Source of the DNA: Kangsaoukella pontilimi
GTDB lineage: Bacteria > Pseudomonadota > Alphaproteobacteria > Rhodobacterales > Rhodobacteraceae
Direction: 5' to 3'
Assembly: GCF_009830125.1 (NCBI RefSeq)
Contig: NZ_WUPT01000001.1
Coordinates: 1,779,060-1,843,059 of the forward strand
DNA: 64,000 nucleotides
In this document: positions 17,063-25,808 of the stretch, piece by piece
Position numbering within the stretch: the stretch's first letter is position 1
How the letters are laid out: the number at the start of each line of letters is the position of its first letter
Position numbers and translations under genes: made by a program
The notes under the pieces: generated by a model
Databases searched by the model: none
Seen by the model: only the letters and a program-made list of their open reading frames with translations
What the model was told of the DNA's origin: nothing

Positions 17063-20000
17063 TCAGACCTCCGGCAGGAACAACTCGATATCCGTCGTGT
17101 TCAGGTTGAAATCAGGCAGATCGAGGTAGTTGAGGTTGTCGACACGGAGGAAGCTGTCGGTCGAGACGTTCCCGGCGCCGTCGAAAGCCAGGCTCCAGAC
17201 GAAAAGCCCGCTGTCATCGGCGGTGACCGCAATGATTGACTTGTCGACCAGCCCAGTAATCCGCGCCTCGGCCATGGCGATGACATCGGCATCCTCGGCG
17301 CCCACGAGACCTTCGAAAATGACGATACCGGTGTCCGCAGCAAGGCTGACATTGGTTTCGCCCTCGCCAATCCGCTCGACCGCCGTTCCCTGATAGTTCG
17401 GGAATTGCGCGAAGACCTGGATCACATCGCCATCTGCACCCAGATCGAAGCCCTGCACGATGTCGAAACCGGACGTGAACTGGCTGTCAGTCATCACCAC
17501 GAACTGCGCGCCCGAGCCGTCCACACCGTCGACTTTCTGGAACCCGTCGAAGCGCGGGTCCAGCGGCTGTTCGAGCTCGTCGAACTCGACGAGGTTCCAC
17601 CCGAACCCGTAGAAGTCAGAGCCATCAACGCCCGAGACATCCAGCGTGACAAGCTCCAGCGGACCCGACCCGTCGCCGGCGGCGTTGAACGAGCCGGCGT
17701 CGATATCCACCGAGAAACGAGCATAATTGAAACCCTCGGCGGTGGTATCACCAACGGGCTCGGTGCCATTGCTTGTGTATGTACCGAAACCCGCAACCCC
17801 GGTTGGGCTAGCGGAACCCGTCCAGAAAACGTCGAAGGCGAAGTTCGGAACCGTTCCAGTATTGGCCACGAAATTCAGGAAGACATCCCGGTCGATCGAG
17901 ATCGTCACCTGACCGCCGGTCACCGTGATGTTGATCGCGCTTTCGTCGCCGATGGTGTTGCCGAGCGCCATGAAGTCGTTGTCCTGACCGGTGCCGCTGT
18001 CACCGCCGCCATCGATGAACTCGAGGATGCCGCCATCCGCCACCATGACATCGGTCTGCTGGGCGGTCCCTGTCGTCGTCAGCGTCAGGAAGCCGCCGCC
18101 GTTGTAGTCATAGGACACGGTGCGGGCGTGACCCTCGGGCGAGTTGAAGCCCTGCAGATCGATCCGCAGATACTCTCCCGTGAATGGGTCGGTCACGATG
18201 GACTGCTCGATCGGGAATTCATCCAGCCTTCCGCTTCCATCGACATAGGCCGAGATATCCACCTCGCGGGATTCGACGGTACCGTCCGAAGGATTGATCC
18301 GCACCAGATAGGCTTCGGACGTGATCAGAGTGTCCTGATCCTCGCGGAAGAACAGAACCACCGGCGCACTGTCGCCATCAGACAGATCGAGCGGCAGGAA
18401 AACGTCGTTCGAGGCCAGCGCTCCCCCCGCATAGTCCGGGTCGATATCGGTCAGGGCGATGTCGAAACTCACGACACCGGCCGCCGATGTATCGAAGTTG
18501 TCAGCCGTTCCGAAGTCCGGCAGCGCCGCGGCGATGGAGCCCGACGGCACGCGGTAGAGCGTGTAGAGCGGGCTCTCGCCCTGCGTCACCGGCGTCGGGA
18601 GCGTCCCCGAGATATTGGCCTGAAGCACGTAAAGCGCATCGTCCCGAATGAAGAGCTGCGAACTCAGGGCCGGAACATCCGTGCTGGCTCCGCCGTCGAA
18701 GGCATAAAGCTCGACCGGCGTGGCGCTGACACCGTCATAGGCGACGGCCACCTGATAGTCGAAGCCCTCGGGCGGACCGGTCACGTCGACGATGATAAGG
18801 CCCAGGTCGTTCAGCAGGATTTCACCATCGCGAAGATCGACCGACACTTCGCCCGTCACCGCATCCGCCACAGCCGCGATCGGATCGACGGCGGTGGTGC
18901 CGATGTTGAAGACAGTGCTTCCATCGGCGTTGATCTCGGAGTTGATCAAGAGAGCAAGTGTCAGCGTCTCGCCGGCGGCGCTAAAGGTGATGGTTCCGGC
19001 CTCTGTCATTCCATCGAAGGAAATCAGATCGGCGTCGGGGATCGACACGACGAAATCGCCATTCGCATCCGTCAGGAACGGCCCGTAGGTTTCGTCGAAT
19101 GGGCCCGTTGAGGACACGCCGGTCAGGCGCACCGTGACCTCGGTTCCGGCAGGCACATTCGAGACGTTGCCACCGCCCTCGGGGTCTTCCGTCGGATCGA
19201 GAAGCGGGCCGAAATCGATGGCGTCGTAGATTACAAGGTCGCCTTCCTGCTCGCCACCCTCAAGGGTAAAGGTCACGACACCGTCCGGCACCGCATCGAT
19301 GGTCAGGTCCGCGGAAGCAACGGTCGAGGCGTTGCCCGCATCGTCGATCACGACCGCCGAGATCGAATAGACCGCGTCTGCCGCACCTGTCAGGTCGAGC
19401 GCCCCGGTGGTCCAGTTGCCCGACCCGTCGGCCACGACATCGATATCAGTGTCGAAGAGCGTCGAGGACAGGCGCACCGTCGCCCCCGCCTCGGCCCCGC
19501 TGCCAGAGATTGTGACTGCGCCGATCTCGGTTCCGTCGATCACCGTGTCGACGAGCGAAATCACAGGTGCGGCGGGCGCGGTCAGATCGGCGGTGACACT
19601 CAGGTTGCCCGCAGCCGAGACATTACCCGCCGCGTCGGTCTGGGTCGCCGAGATCGCGGTGCTGCCATCGCTCAATAGCCCGTCCAGCGAAATCGTGGCG
19701 CTGCCGGTGCCGTCCGTGGTGACCGTCTGCTCGACGCCGCCGATGGTCACGGTCGTCTCGGTATTGGCCTCGCCCGAGATCTCAAGCGTGGCGCCTGCTT
19801 CCTCGTCGATATTGACGACCGTGTCGCCACCCGCACCGGTCAGCTTCAGAACCGGGGCGGCAGGAGCCGTCGCGTCGATCTCGATCGGCGTGCTCGTGGT
19901 GACCGGGGTCACGCCGTCGGTGGCCGTCGCCTCGATCGTGTAGCTGCCATCCGGAACCGAAAGCGAAACCTGTGCAATCCAGCTTCCGTTGTCGGTATTG

Positions 20001-23000
20001 AGCGTCGCCGTGGCAACCTCGCCGATCTGCGTGTCGCCCTGCATGACCCGCACGCTGACACTTGTCGCGTCCGTGGACGTGCCGGTCACCGTGACGGGCG
20101 ACGCGATCTCATCCGCGTTCGCCACGCCACCGATGGTCAGCGCGTCGATCCCGATCGTGGGCGCGTTCGGCACCACCGAGAAGTTCACCGGCGCCGATCC
20201 GGTCGAGACATTGCCGTACTCATCTGTCGCCTCTGACGTCGCGATATAGTCGCCGTCCGCCAGCACGGTAAGTTCGATGGACCACACCCCGCCAGATACC
20301 GTGTCGGTGCCTTGCGACGCCCCGTCGATGAACAGCTCGACCATGTCGCCGTTCGTTCCCGTACCGGTGACGAAGACCGCCGCCGCCGCCTCATCGGCGG
20401 TGATGACGTTGTCGCCGGTGATTGCGTCGATTGTCGGTGCGTCCGGCGCGGTCAGGTCGGCGGTGACACTCGCCTCGCCAGCAGCAGAGACGTTCCCGGC
20501 CGCGTCCGCCTGGGTCGCGCTGATGGCAGTGACACCATCTGCCAGAAGGCCGTCGAGCGACACCGTCGCCTCGCCGTTCGCATCCGTCGTGACCACCTGC
20601 TGAGCGCCGCCGATGGTGACGGCAATATCCGTGTCGGGCTCGGCGGTGATGGACAGGGTCGCAGCCGCCTCTTCGGTGATGTTGACGACCGAATCCACGC
20701 CGGCGCCGTCCACCACCAGAACCGGCGCCGCAGGGGCGGTCCGGTCAAGCGTCAGCGACGCCGCTGCATTGTCGGTCGCCTCAAGTGTACCGTCGGTCGC
20801 GATGATCCGGACCGTGTAGGCGCCATCGTCCAGCGACGTCAGGGACAGGGTGTCGGCCCAATTGCCGCTTCCGTCGGGCGTGGCGCTGCCCGACAGAACG
20901 ACCGTGCCGCCGCCATCGACGATTTCGATGGTCACGCCGGTCGCCCCCTGAACCGAGCCGGTCAGTTCCAGTGCGGCGGCCTCCGCCGCGTTCACCACGG
21001 CATCAACGCTCGTCGCGCCGATGACCGGAGGATCGACATTGACCGTAGTGCTCGCGAAGCCCTGGGGAGATTCGTTGCCGCCCGCATCCCGCGCGATGGC
21101 TGTGATCGTGTCGGTGCCGTCTTCGGCCGCCACCAGGATCGACCAGTCTCCGTTCGCGTCAGCGGTGATGTCGGGTTGGACCACGCCGTCGATGGTGACG
21201 ATGACCGTCGAATTCACTTCGGCAAAGCCGTTCACGGTGTAGAACCCGTCGACCACGTCGTCGGGCCCGATGGTCGGCGGCACGAAGATGAGCGGAGCGG
21301 CTGGCGCACCGCGGTCGATCAGCACCGGCTCGGGGGCCGCTTCGGTCTCGTTACCGGCGGCGTCGATGGCAATGGCCACCACGTCGTAAGAGCCATCCGG
21401 CACAGTGGTCAGCGTCGAGACAAAGCCCCATGTGCCGTCCCCCTGCACCTGCGTCGTGCCTAGCTGGATCGCGTCCTGCCCGTCCTGCCGCAACTCGACA
21501 CGGACGAATTCGCCCGCCGTGCCGGTACCGGCACCCCGGAAGCCGCTGCCGATGGTACCGTCAGTCACGACGTCGTCGAACGAGCCCACGGGCGCATCCG
21601 GCGCAATCGTATCTACTCTGAAACTGACGTTCAGGTTGCCGCTGGCGACGTTTCCAACGCTGTCACGGACAAGCGTATTCAACTGGTTCAGCCCCTCGAT
21701 GAGGTCACCAAGCGGCCCGCCATCAAGCGAGACGGTGACTAAGCCGTCCTGATCCGCGATCACGACGACCTCGGGGCCGCCGTTCAGGGTGATCGTGACC
21801 TCTGCACCCGGTTCGGTCTGTCCGACGAACTCGCCACCCACGATTTCGGCCGCGTTGATGAAAGCATCATCGCCATTGGGCAGGGACACAAGCGTCAGCG
21901 GCTCGGGGGGTGCACCGTCGACAGTATACGTCGGCGCACCGATGGCGGCACCCGAAGTGATACCGCCCGACGTTGCCGTAATGACCGGTGTGACGTCGCC
22001 CTCGGTTCCGAAAGATACGTAGGCCAGGTTGCTGATCGTGAAGCTCCAGTCGCCATTGGCGTCGGTTTGCGCAGTCCCGGTGGCGTTGCCGACCTGGTAG
22101 TCGATTGTCGAGAAGGCGCGCGCGGTGCCTTCGATCGTGATCGCGTTGGCCGGACCGCCATTGCCGATCACATCGGTATCCGGCGTGAAACTGGTGATCT
22201 CGGGGCGGAGCGGCACCACGTTGTCGTAGAGAGTCGTGTCGTCATTCGCGTCGCTGAGCGCGGAGGTGCCATCGCTATCCCCGACACTTTGCGTGACGGC
22301 ATCGGTCAGGGTGCCCTGCACAACGGTCTGCGACGTCTCGATCCCCGCGAGGTCCGTCGCCGCGTCGATTTCCGCCGCCGCGCCGACCAGAGCCTCAGCC
22401 AGATCGGCGCTCGTCACCTCAATCGTGTCGCCCGCGGCGGCGAGCGCGGCTTCGATTGCACTCGGATCGTCGAATGGATCGCCCCCTACGCCATCGGTCA
22501 GGTCCTCTGCCAGAACGGCCAGAACCGCATCCACCGCGCCTTCCGGATCACTCGGGGCCGCAGCCGAGACAAGGTTGATCACCGCCGCAATCTTGGCAGC
22601 CGCCTGCAGTTGCGACAGGTCACCCGCTTCGGCCAGAGCCGAGGGGTCGTCGTTCAGAAGATCGCCGGAAAGGCCGAGCGATGTGGCAAGGTTCGCAGCC
22701 GCCTGCTCCGGGGTCAGAGTGCCAGAGGTATCGGCCTCGATGATCGCCTGCACGACCGTGGTCAGTGGCGTCACCACGCTCGATCCCGCCGGCGCCTTGA
22801 GCGTCCCGGTGAAGGCCTCACCGGTCGAGATGTCGATGCCGCCCACCGCCACGAGAGGCACGTCATCGGCGAAGAGCGACGAGTCGAAGCTGCCGTCCGC
22901 CGCCGTGGTTGTCGTGGTCTCGCCCGTGTCGAAAACGCCGTTGTTGTTCGCATCGCCGAAGACCTGCGCGCCGGACAGATAGCCGTCGACAACATAGGCC

Positions 23001-23596
23001 AGGTCAGGCTCGGGCGCGGGGTCGCCACCGCCGCTGTCCCCACCGCCGCCGCCCCCGCCCGCAAGCGCGCCAAGCGCCACGCCGCCCGCAAGGATGCCGC
23101 TCATGCCACTGCCCGCACCGCCCTCTGCGATGGCGGCAGCCGCGATCTGGTCGGCGGTGCCCGCAGTGACGATGATCTCGCCATTTTCACCGACGAGAAA
23201 GGTGCCTTCACCCAGGGTCAGCGTCTGGCCATTTTCCAGCGTAACGATCAGGTCGCCGTTCTCGTCGATGCGCGTCGCCACAACGCCGTCCACCGTCGAC
23301 AGGTCCACCCGGTCCGCATCCTGCGCCTGAGCCATGCCCGCCAGAGGCAGGACGAGCGTCAGCGTTCCCAGACCCGCAGCCGCCCGGCGCATGTTCTTCC
23401 TTGCCCAGTCGCGGAGGAAACGCGCGCGCAGATCCCCCTGCCGGGGCACATAGACACGCCGGTCGGCGACGCCCGCGAGCGCCGCAGTGTCCTCGGTCAG
23501 GAAGACTCCGTTCAGAACCGTTCCGCGATCGAGGGCGACCCGCACCTCGCCCTTGCCGAACGTGAAGGTGGTGGAGGCATGTCTGTTGTCGAGCAT
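17063..23596 (-). CDS. Giant type I-secreted Ig-repeat adhesin (BapA/LapA-like)
   Basis: The 2177-residue protein is the first gene of the type I secretion operon and its obvious substrate. The N-terminal 200 residues resemble a BapA prefix: beta-strands with ENGQTLTLGEG and a poly-Gly run at 179-186. A hydrophobic stretch near residues 69-91 looks like a signal peptide. Then follow an Ala-rich helical region (about 270-450) and roughly ten Ig-like domains of about 90 residues with DxxGNxS and APxAP linkers. The C-terminal 700 residues differ, ending in a FDLGADGDVI-type secretion region. I see no run of canonical GGxGxDxUx RTX nonapeptides. A cell-surface or biofilm role is expected. Confidence 0.88.
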   Translation of the reverse strand: MLDNRHASTTFTFGKGEVRVALDRGTVLNGVFLTEDTAALAGVADRRVYVPRQGDLRARFLRDWARKNMRRAAAGLGTLTLVLPLAGMAQAQDADRVDLSTVDGVVATRIDENGDLIVTLENGQTLTLGEGTFLVGENGEIIVTAGTADQIAAAAIAEGGAGSGMSGILAGGVALGALAGGGGGGGDSGGGDPAPEPDLAYVVDGYLSGAQVFGDANNNGVFDTGETTTTTAADGSFDSSLFADDVPLVAVGGIDISTGEAFTGTLKAPAGSSVVTPLTTVVQAIIEADTSGTLTPEQAAANLATSLGLSGDLLNDDPSALAEAGDLSQLQAAAKIAAVINLVSAAAPSDPEGAVDAVLAVLAEDLTDGVGGDPFDDPSAIEAALAAAGDTIEVTSADLAEALVGAAAEIDAATDLAGIETSQTVVQGTLTDAVTQSVGDSDGTSALSDANDDTTLYDNVVPLRPEITSFTPDTDVIGNGGPANAITIEGTARAFSTIDYQVGNATGTAQTDANGDWSFTISNLAYVSFGTEGDVTPVITATSGGITSGAAIGAPTYTVDGAPPEPLTLVSLPNGDDAFINAAEIVGGEFVGQTEPGAEVTITLNGGPEVVVIADQDGLVTVSLDGGPLGDLIEGLNQLNTLVRDSVGNVASGNLNVSFRVDTIAPDAPVGSFDDVVTDGTIGSGFRGAGTGTAGEFVRVELRQDGQDAIQLGTTQVQGDGTWGFVSTLTTVPDGSYDVVAIAIDAAGNETEAAPEPVLIDRGAPAAPLIFVPPTIGPDDVVDGFYTVNGFAEVNSTVIVTIDGVVQPDITADANGDWSILVAAEDGTDTITAIARDAGGNESPQGFASTTVNVDPPVIGATSVDAVVNAAEAAALELTGSVQGATGVTIEIVDGGGTVVLSGSATPDGSGNWADTLSLTSLDDGAYTVRIIATDGTLEATDNAAASLTLDRTAPAAPVLVVDGAGVDSVVNITEEAAATLSITAEPDTDIAVTIGGAQQVVTTDANGEATVSLDGLLADGVTAISATQADAAGNVSAAGEASVTADLTAPDAPTIDAITGDNVITADEAAAAVFVTGTGTNGDMVELFIDGASQGTDTVSGGVWSIELTVLADGDYIATSEATDEYGNVSTGSAPVNFSVVPNAPTIGIDALTIGGVANADEIASPVTVTGTSTDATSVSVRVMQGDTQIGEVATATLNTDNGSWIAQVSLSVPDGSYTIEATATDGVTPVTTSTPIEIDATAPAAPVLKLTGAGGDTVVNIDEEAGATLEISGEANTETTVTIGGVEQTVTTDGTGSATISLDGLLSDGSTAISATQTDAAGNVSAAGNLSVTADLTAPAAPVISLVDTVIDGTEIGAVTISGSGAEAGATVRLSSTLFDTDIDVVADGSGNWTTGALDLTGAADAVYSISAVVIDDAGNASTVASADLTIDAVPDGVVTFTLEGGEQEGDLVIYDAIDFGPLLDPTEDPEGGGNVSNVPAGTEVTVRLTGVSSTGPFDETYGPFLTDANGDFVVSIPDADLISFDGMTEAGTITFSAAGETLTLALLINSEINADGSTVFNIGTTAVDPIAAVADAVTGEVSVDLRDGEILLNDLGLIIVDVTGPPEGFDYQVAVAYDGVSATPVELYAFDGGASTDVPALSSQLFIRDDALYVLQANISGTLPTPVTQGESPLYTLYRVPSGSIAAALPDFGTADNFDTSAAGVVSFDIALTDIDPDYAGGALASNDVFLPLDLSDGDSAPVVLFFREDQDTLITSEAYLVRINPSDGTVESREVDISAYVDGSGRLDEFPIEQSIVTDPFTGEYLRIDLQGFNSPEGHARTVSYDYNGGGFLTLTTTGTAQQTDVMVADGGILEFIDGGGDSGTGQDNDFMALGNTIGDESAINITVTGGQVTISIDRDVFLNFVANTGTVPNFAFDVFWTGSASPTGVAGFGTYTSNGTEPVGDTTAEGFNYARFSVDIDAGSFNAAGDGSGPLELVTLDVSGVDGSDFYGFGWNLVEFDELEQPLDPRFDGFQKVDGVDGSGAQFVVMTDSQFTSGFDIVQGFDLGADGDVIQVFAQFPNYQGTAVERIGEGETNVSLAADTGIVIFEGLVGAEDADVIAMAEARITGLVDKSIIAVTADDSGLFVWSLAFDGAGNVSTDSFLRVDNLNYLDLPDFNLNTTDIELFLPEV
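19565..20745 (-). repeat. Two near-duplicate Ig modules within the adhesin gene
   Basis: Segments at about 19565-19860 and 20450-20745 encode parallel copies. Both run APAAPVL, then a VVNI(T/D)EEA segment, then TIGG, SLDGLL, ISATQ(A/T)DAAGNVSAAG and SVTADLTAP. They are separated by two more divergent modules, which suggests duplication by slippage or unequal exchange. Confidence 0.75.
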
Positions 23597-24002
23597 TTGT
23601 TACTTCCCGTATTGGCCCCGGCATCCCGTCCGGGGAATTGTCGTTTCGTCACAACTTGGCGTTGCGTTTGCCTGACCGGGCCAGCGACCCGGTTTGAAAA
23701 TTGCCGTTCCTTTGAAAACACACCGCGCGGCCCGTCAGGTCACGGCACACGGGTGTGGCGCGACACTGAAAAGACTTGCAGCGCCCAACGGCACGATCAG
23801 CGATGTCTGGTGATGGATGGAGAGCGGCGACAAAAGCGTTCTTCACAGCGCGCAAAGCCCCATGTCTATGATCGACAGGGAAATATCGCTCACCTCGAAG
23901 CACTTGGGTCGATTCACTGCTCTCTCCGAACCGGCACGGCTCCCCGTCCCGGAGGTCTTTACCCCGCGTCAGCAAAAAGAGAGAGATATGCCCGTCACCG
24001 CA
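23597..24002. other. Adhesin upstream region, no gene seen
   Basis: About 400 bases separate the adhesin start from the LuxR gene. I find no convincing coding region. GGGAAG lies before the adhesin ATG. The long leader, with a palindrome at its far end, suggests regulated transcription. Confidence 0.5.
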
Positions 24003-24022
24003 ACCTATCGAAAGCGATAGGT
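24003..24022. promoter_or_regulatory. lux-box-like 20-bp palindrome
   Basis: ACCTATCGAAAGCGATAGGT has 8-bp perfect arms (9 when flanking A/T are counted) and the ACCT-N12-AGGT frame of classical lux boxes. It lies 8 bases past the luxR stop and about 400 bases upstream of the adhesin. It could instead be a terminator hairpin, but neither strand has a T-run after it. Confidence 0.45.
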
Positions 24023-24030
24023 TTCCGGCA

Positions 24031-24807
24031 TCACACCGTGATCAGGCCACGTTTGAGTGCAAGCGCGATGGCCTGCGCACGAGTCGTGGCGCCCATCTTC
24101 TTTCGCGCTCCGGTAGTATGCATCCGGACCGTGACCTCGGTAATGCCAAGCTCATGCGCAATTTCCGAGTTGTGCATTCCCTTGGCGAGTGCCGTCAGAA
24201 CGTCACGCTCGCGCGAGGTCAGGAAATCATAGAGAAGAGGCACCTTGCCCTCGGGCCGCTCAGGCGTCGGCGGCGCGGTATAAAGCGCCAGCAGGTTCGC
24301 AATAACACCCAGTTGGTCGATATCAGCCTTGAGCATCTCGGCCACACCGGAGGAGCAGGCGAAGACGACGAGGATCTCTTCGCTCTCGTCGCCTTTGTCA
24401 CGGATGCGGAAGGTGACGTAGTCCGACTGCCCGTATTTCAGAAGATGGTCATAACACTCGAGCTCTTTTTCCGAGAGCGTTTTTTCGGCCATATTCCTGT
24501 GGATCGAAATGTGGTCCACGTCCTTCATGCTGCCATCGGCGCGCGGCACCAGAACGGGATCGACGCTCATGTAGTCGCGGGTAACGTACTCCTCGAGCCC
24601 ACCCTTCTCATGGGTCGAAACACGGATCCAGATTGGCACCGGCGTATCGGCCCGGAACTTGGCGATGTTCAGCGCGTCAGCACCCAGTTCTCGCGCGATA
24701 GCGACACAAGTCTCCCAGTTCTCACCCGCGTCCCGCGCCTCGTTCAGGCGCCTCAGGATGGCAACAAGATCGGCGTGAGCGGCCGACACATTGGTATGAT
24801 CTTCCAT
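24031..24807 (-). CDS. LuxR-family regulator with autoinducer-binding-like domain
   Basis: The 258-residue protein has an N-terminal autoinducer-binding-type domain with YVTRDYMSVDP (the Y-x4-Y-x2-DP pattern), but lacks the following conserved tryptophan. A C-terminal LuxR helix-turn-helix follows (LTSREREVLTALAKGMHNSEIAHELGITEVTVRMH pattern, about residues 190-250). No luxI synthase is in the window, so it may be an orphan or respond to another ligand. The ATG at 24807 was chosen over an upstream TTG. The adhesin operon downstream is the likely target. Confidence 0.85.
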   Translation of the reverse strand: MEDHTNVSAAHADLVAILRRLNEARDAGENWETCVAIARELGADALNIAKFRADTPVPIWIRVSTHEKGGLEEYVTRDYMSVDPVLVPRADGSMKDVDHISIHRNMAEKTLSEKELECYDHLLKYGQSDYVTFRIRDKGDESEEILVVFACSSGVAEMLKADIDQLGVIANLLALYTAPPTPERPEGKVPLLYDFLTSRERDVLTALAKGMHNSEIAHELGITEVTVRMHTTGARKKMGATTRAQAIALALKRGLITV

Positions 24808-25034
24808 GGTCTTCGATGTTCCCGGTCTTCCGGACGTCAGCAAACTGCCCCAACGTCATAGTCGTGCATAGTCGCGCCGGCCCCGAAGTGCCAGCAATCA
24901 GGGCAATTAACATGCAAACTTCAATATTCCATGACTCGACGGGATCCGATTACCATGATCGGAACGCCTCGCGCCCATGAAATAGGCAGCTCCGTCGCGG
25001 CGCGAGACGTAACGTTCGTTAAGCTTCAGAAAGT
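24808..25034. other. Intergenic core sequence before element 1
   Basis: This stretch is the luxR promoter region and the last core bases before the att site at 25035. Nothing coding or structured is evident. Confidence 0.4.
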
Positions 25035-25054
25035 GGTGCCGGGGGCGGAATCGA
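25035..25054. repeat. Distal att site of element 1 (tRNA-Phe 3'-end copy)
   Basis: GGTGCCGGGGGCGGAATCGA matches the complement of the tRNA-Phe acceptor/T-arm end at 39408-39428 except for one missing C. It marks the element's far boundary. Confidence 0.85.
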
Positions 25055-25103
25055 GATTATATTCTATTACACTGATTAAATTATCAATTATTTGAAAAGC
25101 TAA

Positions 25104-25131
25104 CCTTAGCCACCCCCAAAAACACCCCAAC
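25104..25131. repeat. Candidate arm-type integrase sites, left end of element 1
   Basis: CCTTAGC is followed by ACCCCCAA (25112) and CACCCCAAC (about 25123), 12 bases apart. The same CCTTAGC plus two ACCCCCAA copies 12 bases apart occur beside the integrase at 39263-39298. Confidence 0.45.
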
Positions 25132-25234
25132 CGTCAAACTCTGCGCGTCGAACCTCGGATTGTTTAGATAGCTTCCGTTGGCACCGAACGCGAGGCTTCC
25201 CTTCCATCAATGACTTCACGTGGGAAGACCCAGT

Positions 25235-25726
25235 CTATCCCGGAGCTCGAAATGTCTGAGTGGAGCCAAAGATGACCACAATCCGCTCTAAGACGTGGTG
25301 TGCCATTTGTAGCAGTTCTTTTACAGCCTTCTTGTTGTCAAACTCACCACCGTGGGCAATGCGGTTCCTTCGTTCGTTTACCTTTTTGATGTGGCTGTTC
25401 CAAAGGGTCTTGAGTTCATCGTGTTCCTCATACTCCAACATGATGGGGAGAAAGATACCTTGATACTTGCGTGTAATTCCGTTCGCGTCTTTCAAAAGCT
25501 TATCGACAAATTCGAGAGGAAGCCCCTTCTCCACTACAAGCTCCTCTCTTATGGCGAAATTTACCATAAGCTCCAGAGTTATTGCCGCACGAAGGGTCGA
25601 AGCGGAGTATTCTCCGCGCTCAAACAATCCAAGTGTTTTGGTCCAATTGCGAGCGACTTTCTCCTCGTCGGAGGCATCAGTATAGGGCTTCTTCTTTTTG
25701 ATGGGTCTGAGCTTTCTAGTAGCCAT
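25235..25726 (-). CDS. HEPN-like small helical protein
   Basis: The 163-residue, mostly helical protein has RRNRIAHGGEF near residue 120, which fits the R-x4-6-H motif of HEPN ribonuclease-fold proteins. Upstream are EYSASTLRAAITLELMVNFAIREEL and a long helical core. HEPN proteins in defence islands often act as RNases or toxins, but activity is not shown here. It is the last gene of the cargo strand in element 1, 82 bases after the hydrolase fusion and 180 bases from the att site. A nucleotidyltransferase partner is not seen. Confidence 0.6.
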   Translation of the reverse strand: MATRKLRPIKKKKPYTDASDEEKVARNWTKTLGLFERGEYSASTLRAAITLELMVNFAIREELVVEKGLPLEFVDKLLKDANGITRKYQGIFLPIMLEYEEHDELKTLWNSHIKKVNERRNRIAHGGEFDNKKAVKELLQMAHHVLERIVVIFGSTQTFRAPG

Positions 25727-25808
25727 TCGCGTAGTTCCTATAATTTTCCTCAGCAGTACTTCACGCGAAAGCTCGATAGCGCCTTACTGCATGTGCTAGT
25801 GCGGCACC

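Noticed and set aside
17405..19111. 568-codon plus-strand frame opposite the adhesin
   Set aside because: Antisense to clear Ig-type adhesin coding sequence; composition is shadow-like.
19565..20745. CRISPR-like array within the adhesin gene
   Set aside because: Repeats are about 300 bp, coding and divergent, with no short repeat-spacer pattern; no cas genes or CRISPR array were noticed in the window.
24002..24023. Palindrome after luxR as a classical Rho-independent terminator
   Set aside because: No T-run on either strand after the stem; listed instead as lux-box-like with the terminator alternative stated.
22067..24232. 721-codon plus-strand frame across the adhesin start and luxR end
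   Set aside because: Spans two real minus-strand genes and their intergenic region; Arg/Gly-rich with no recognisable domain.
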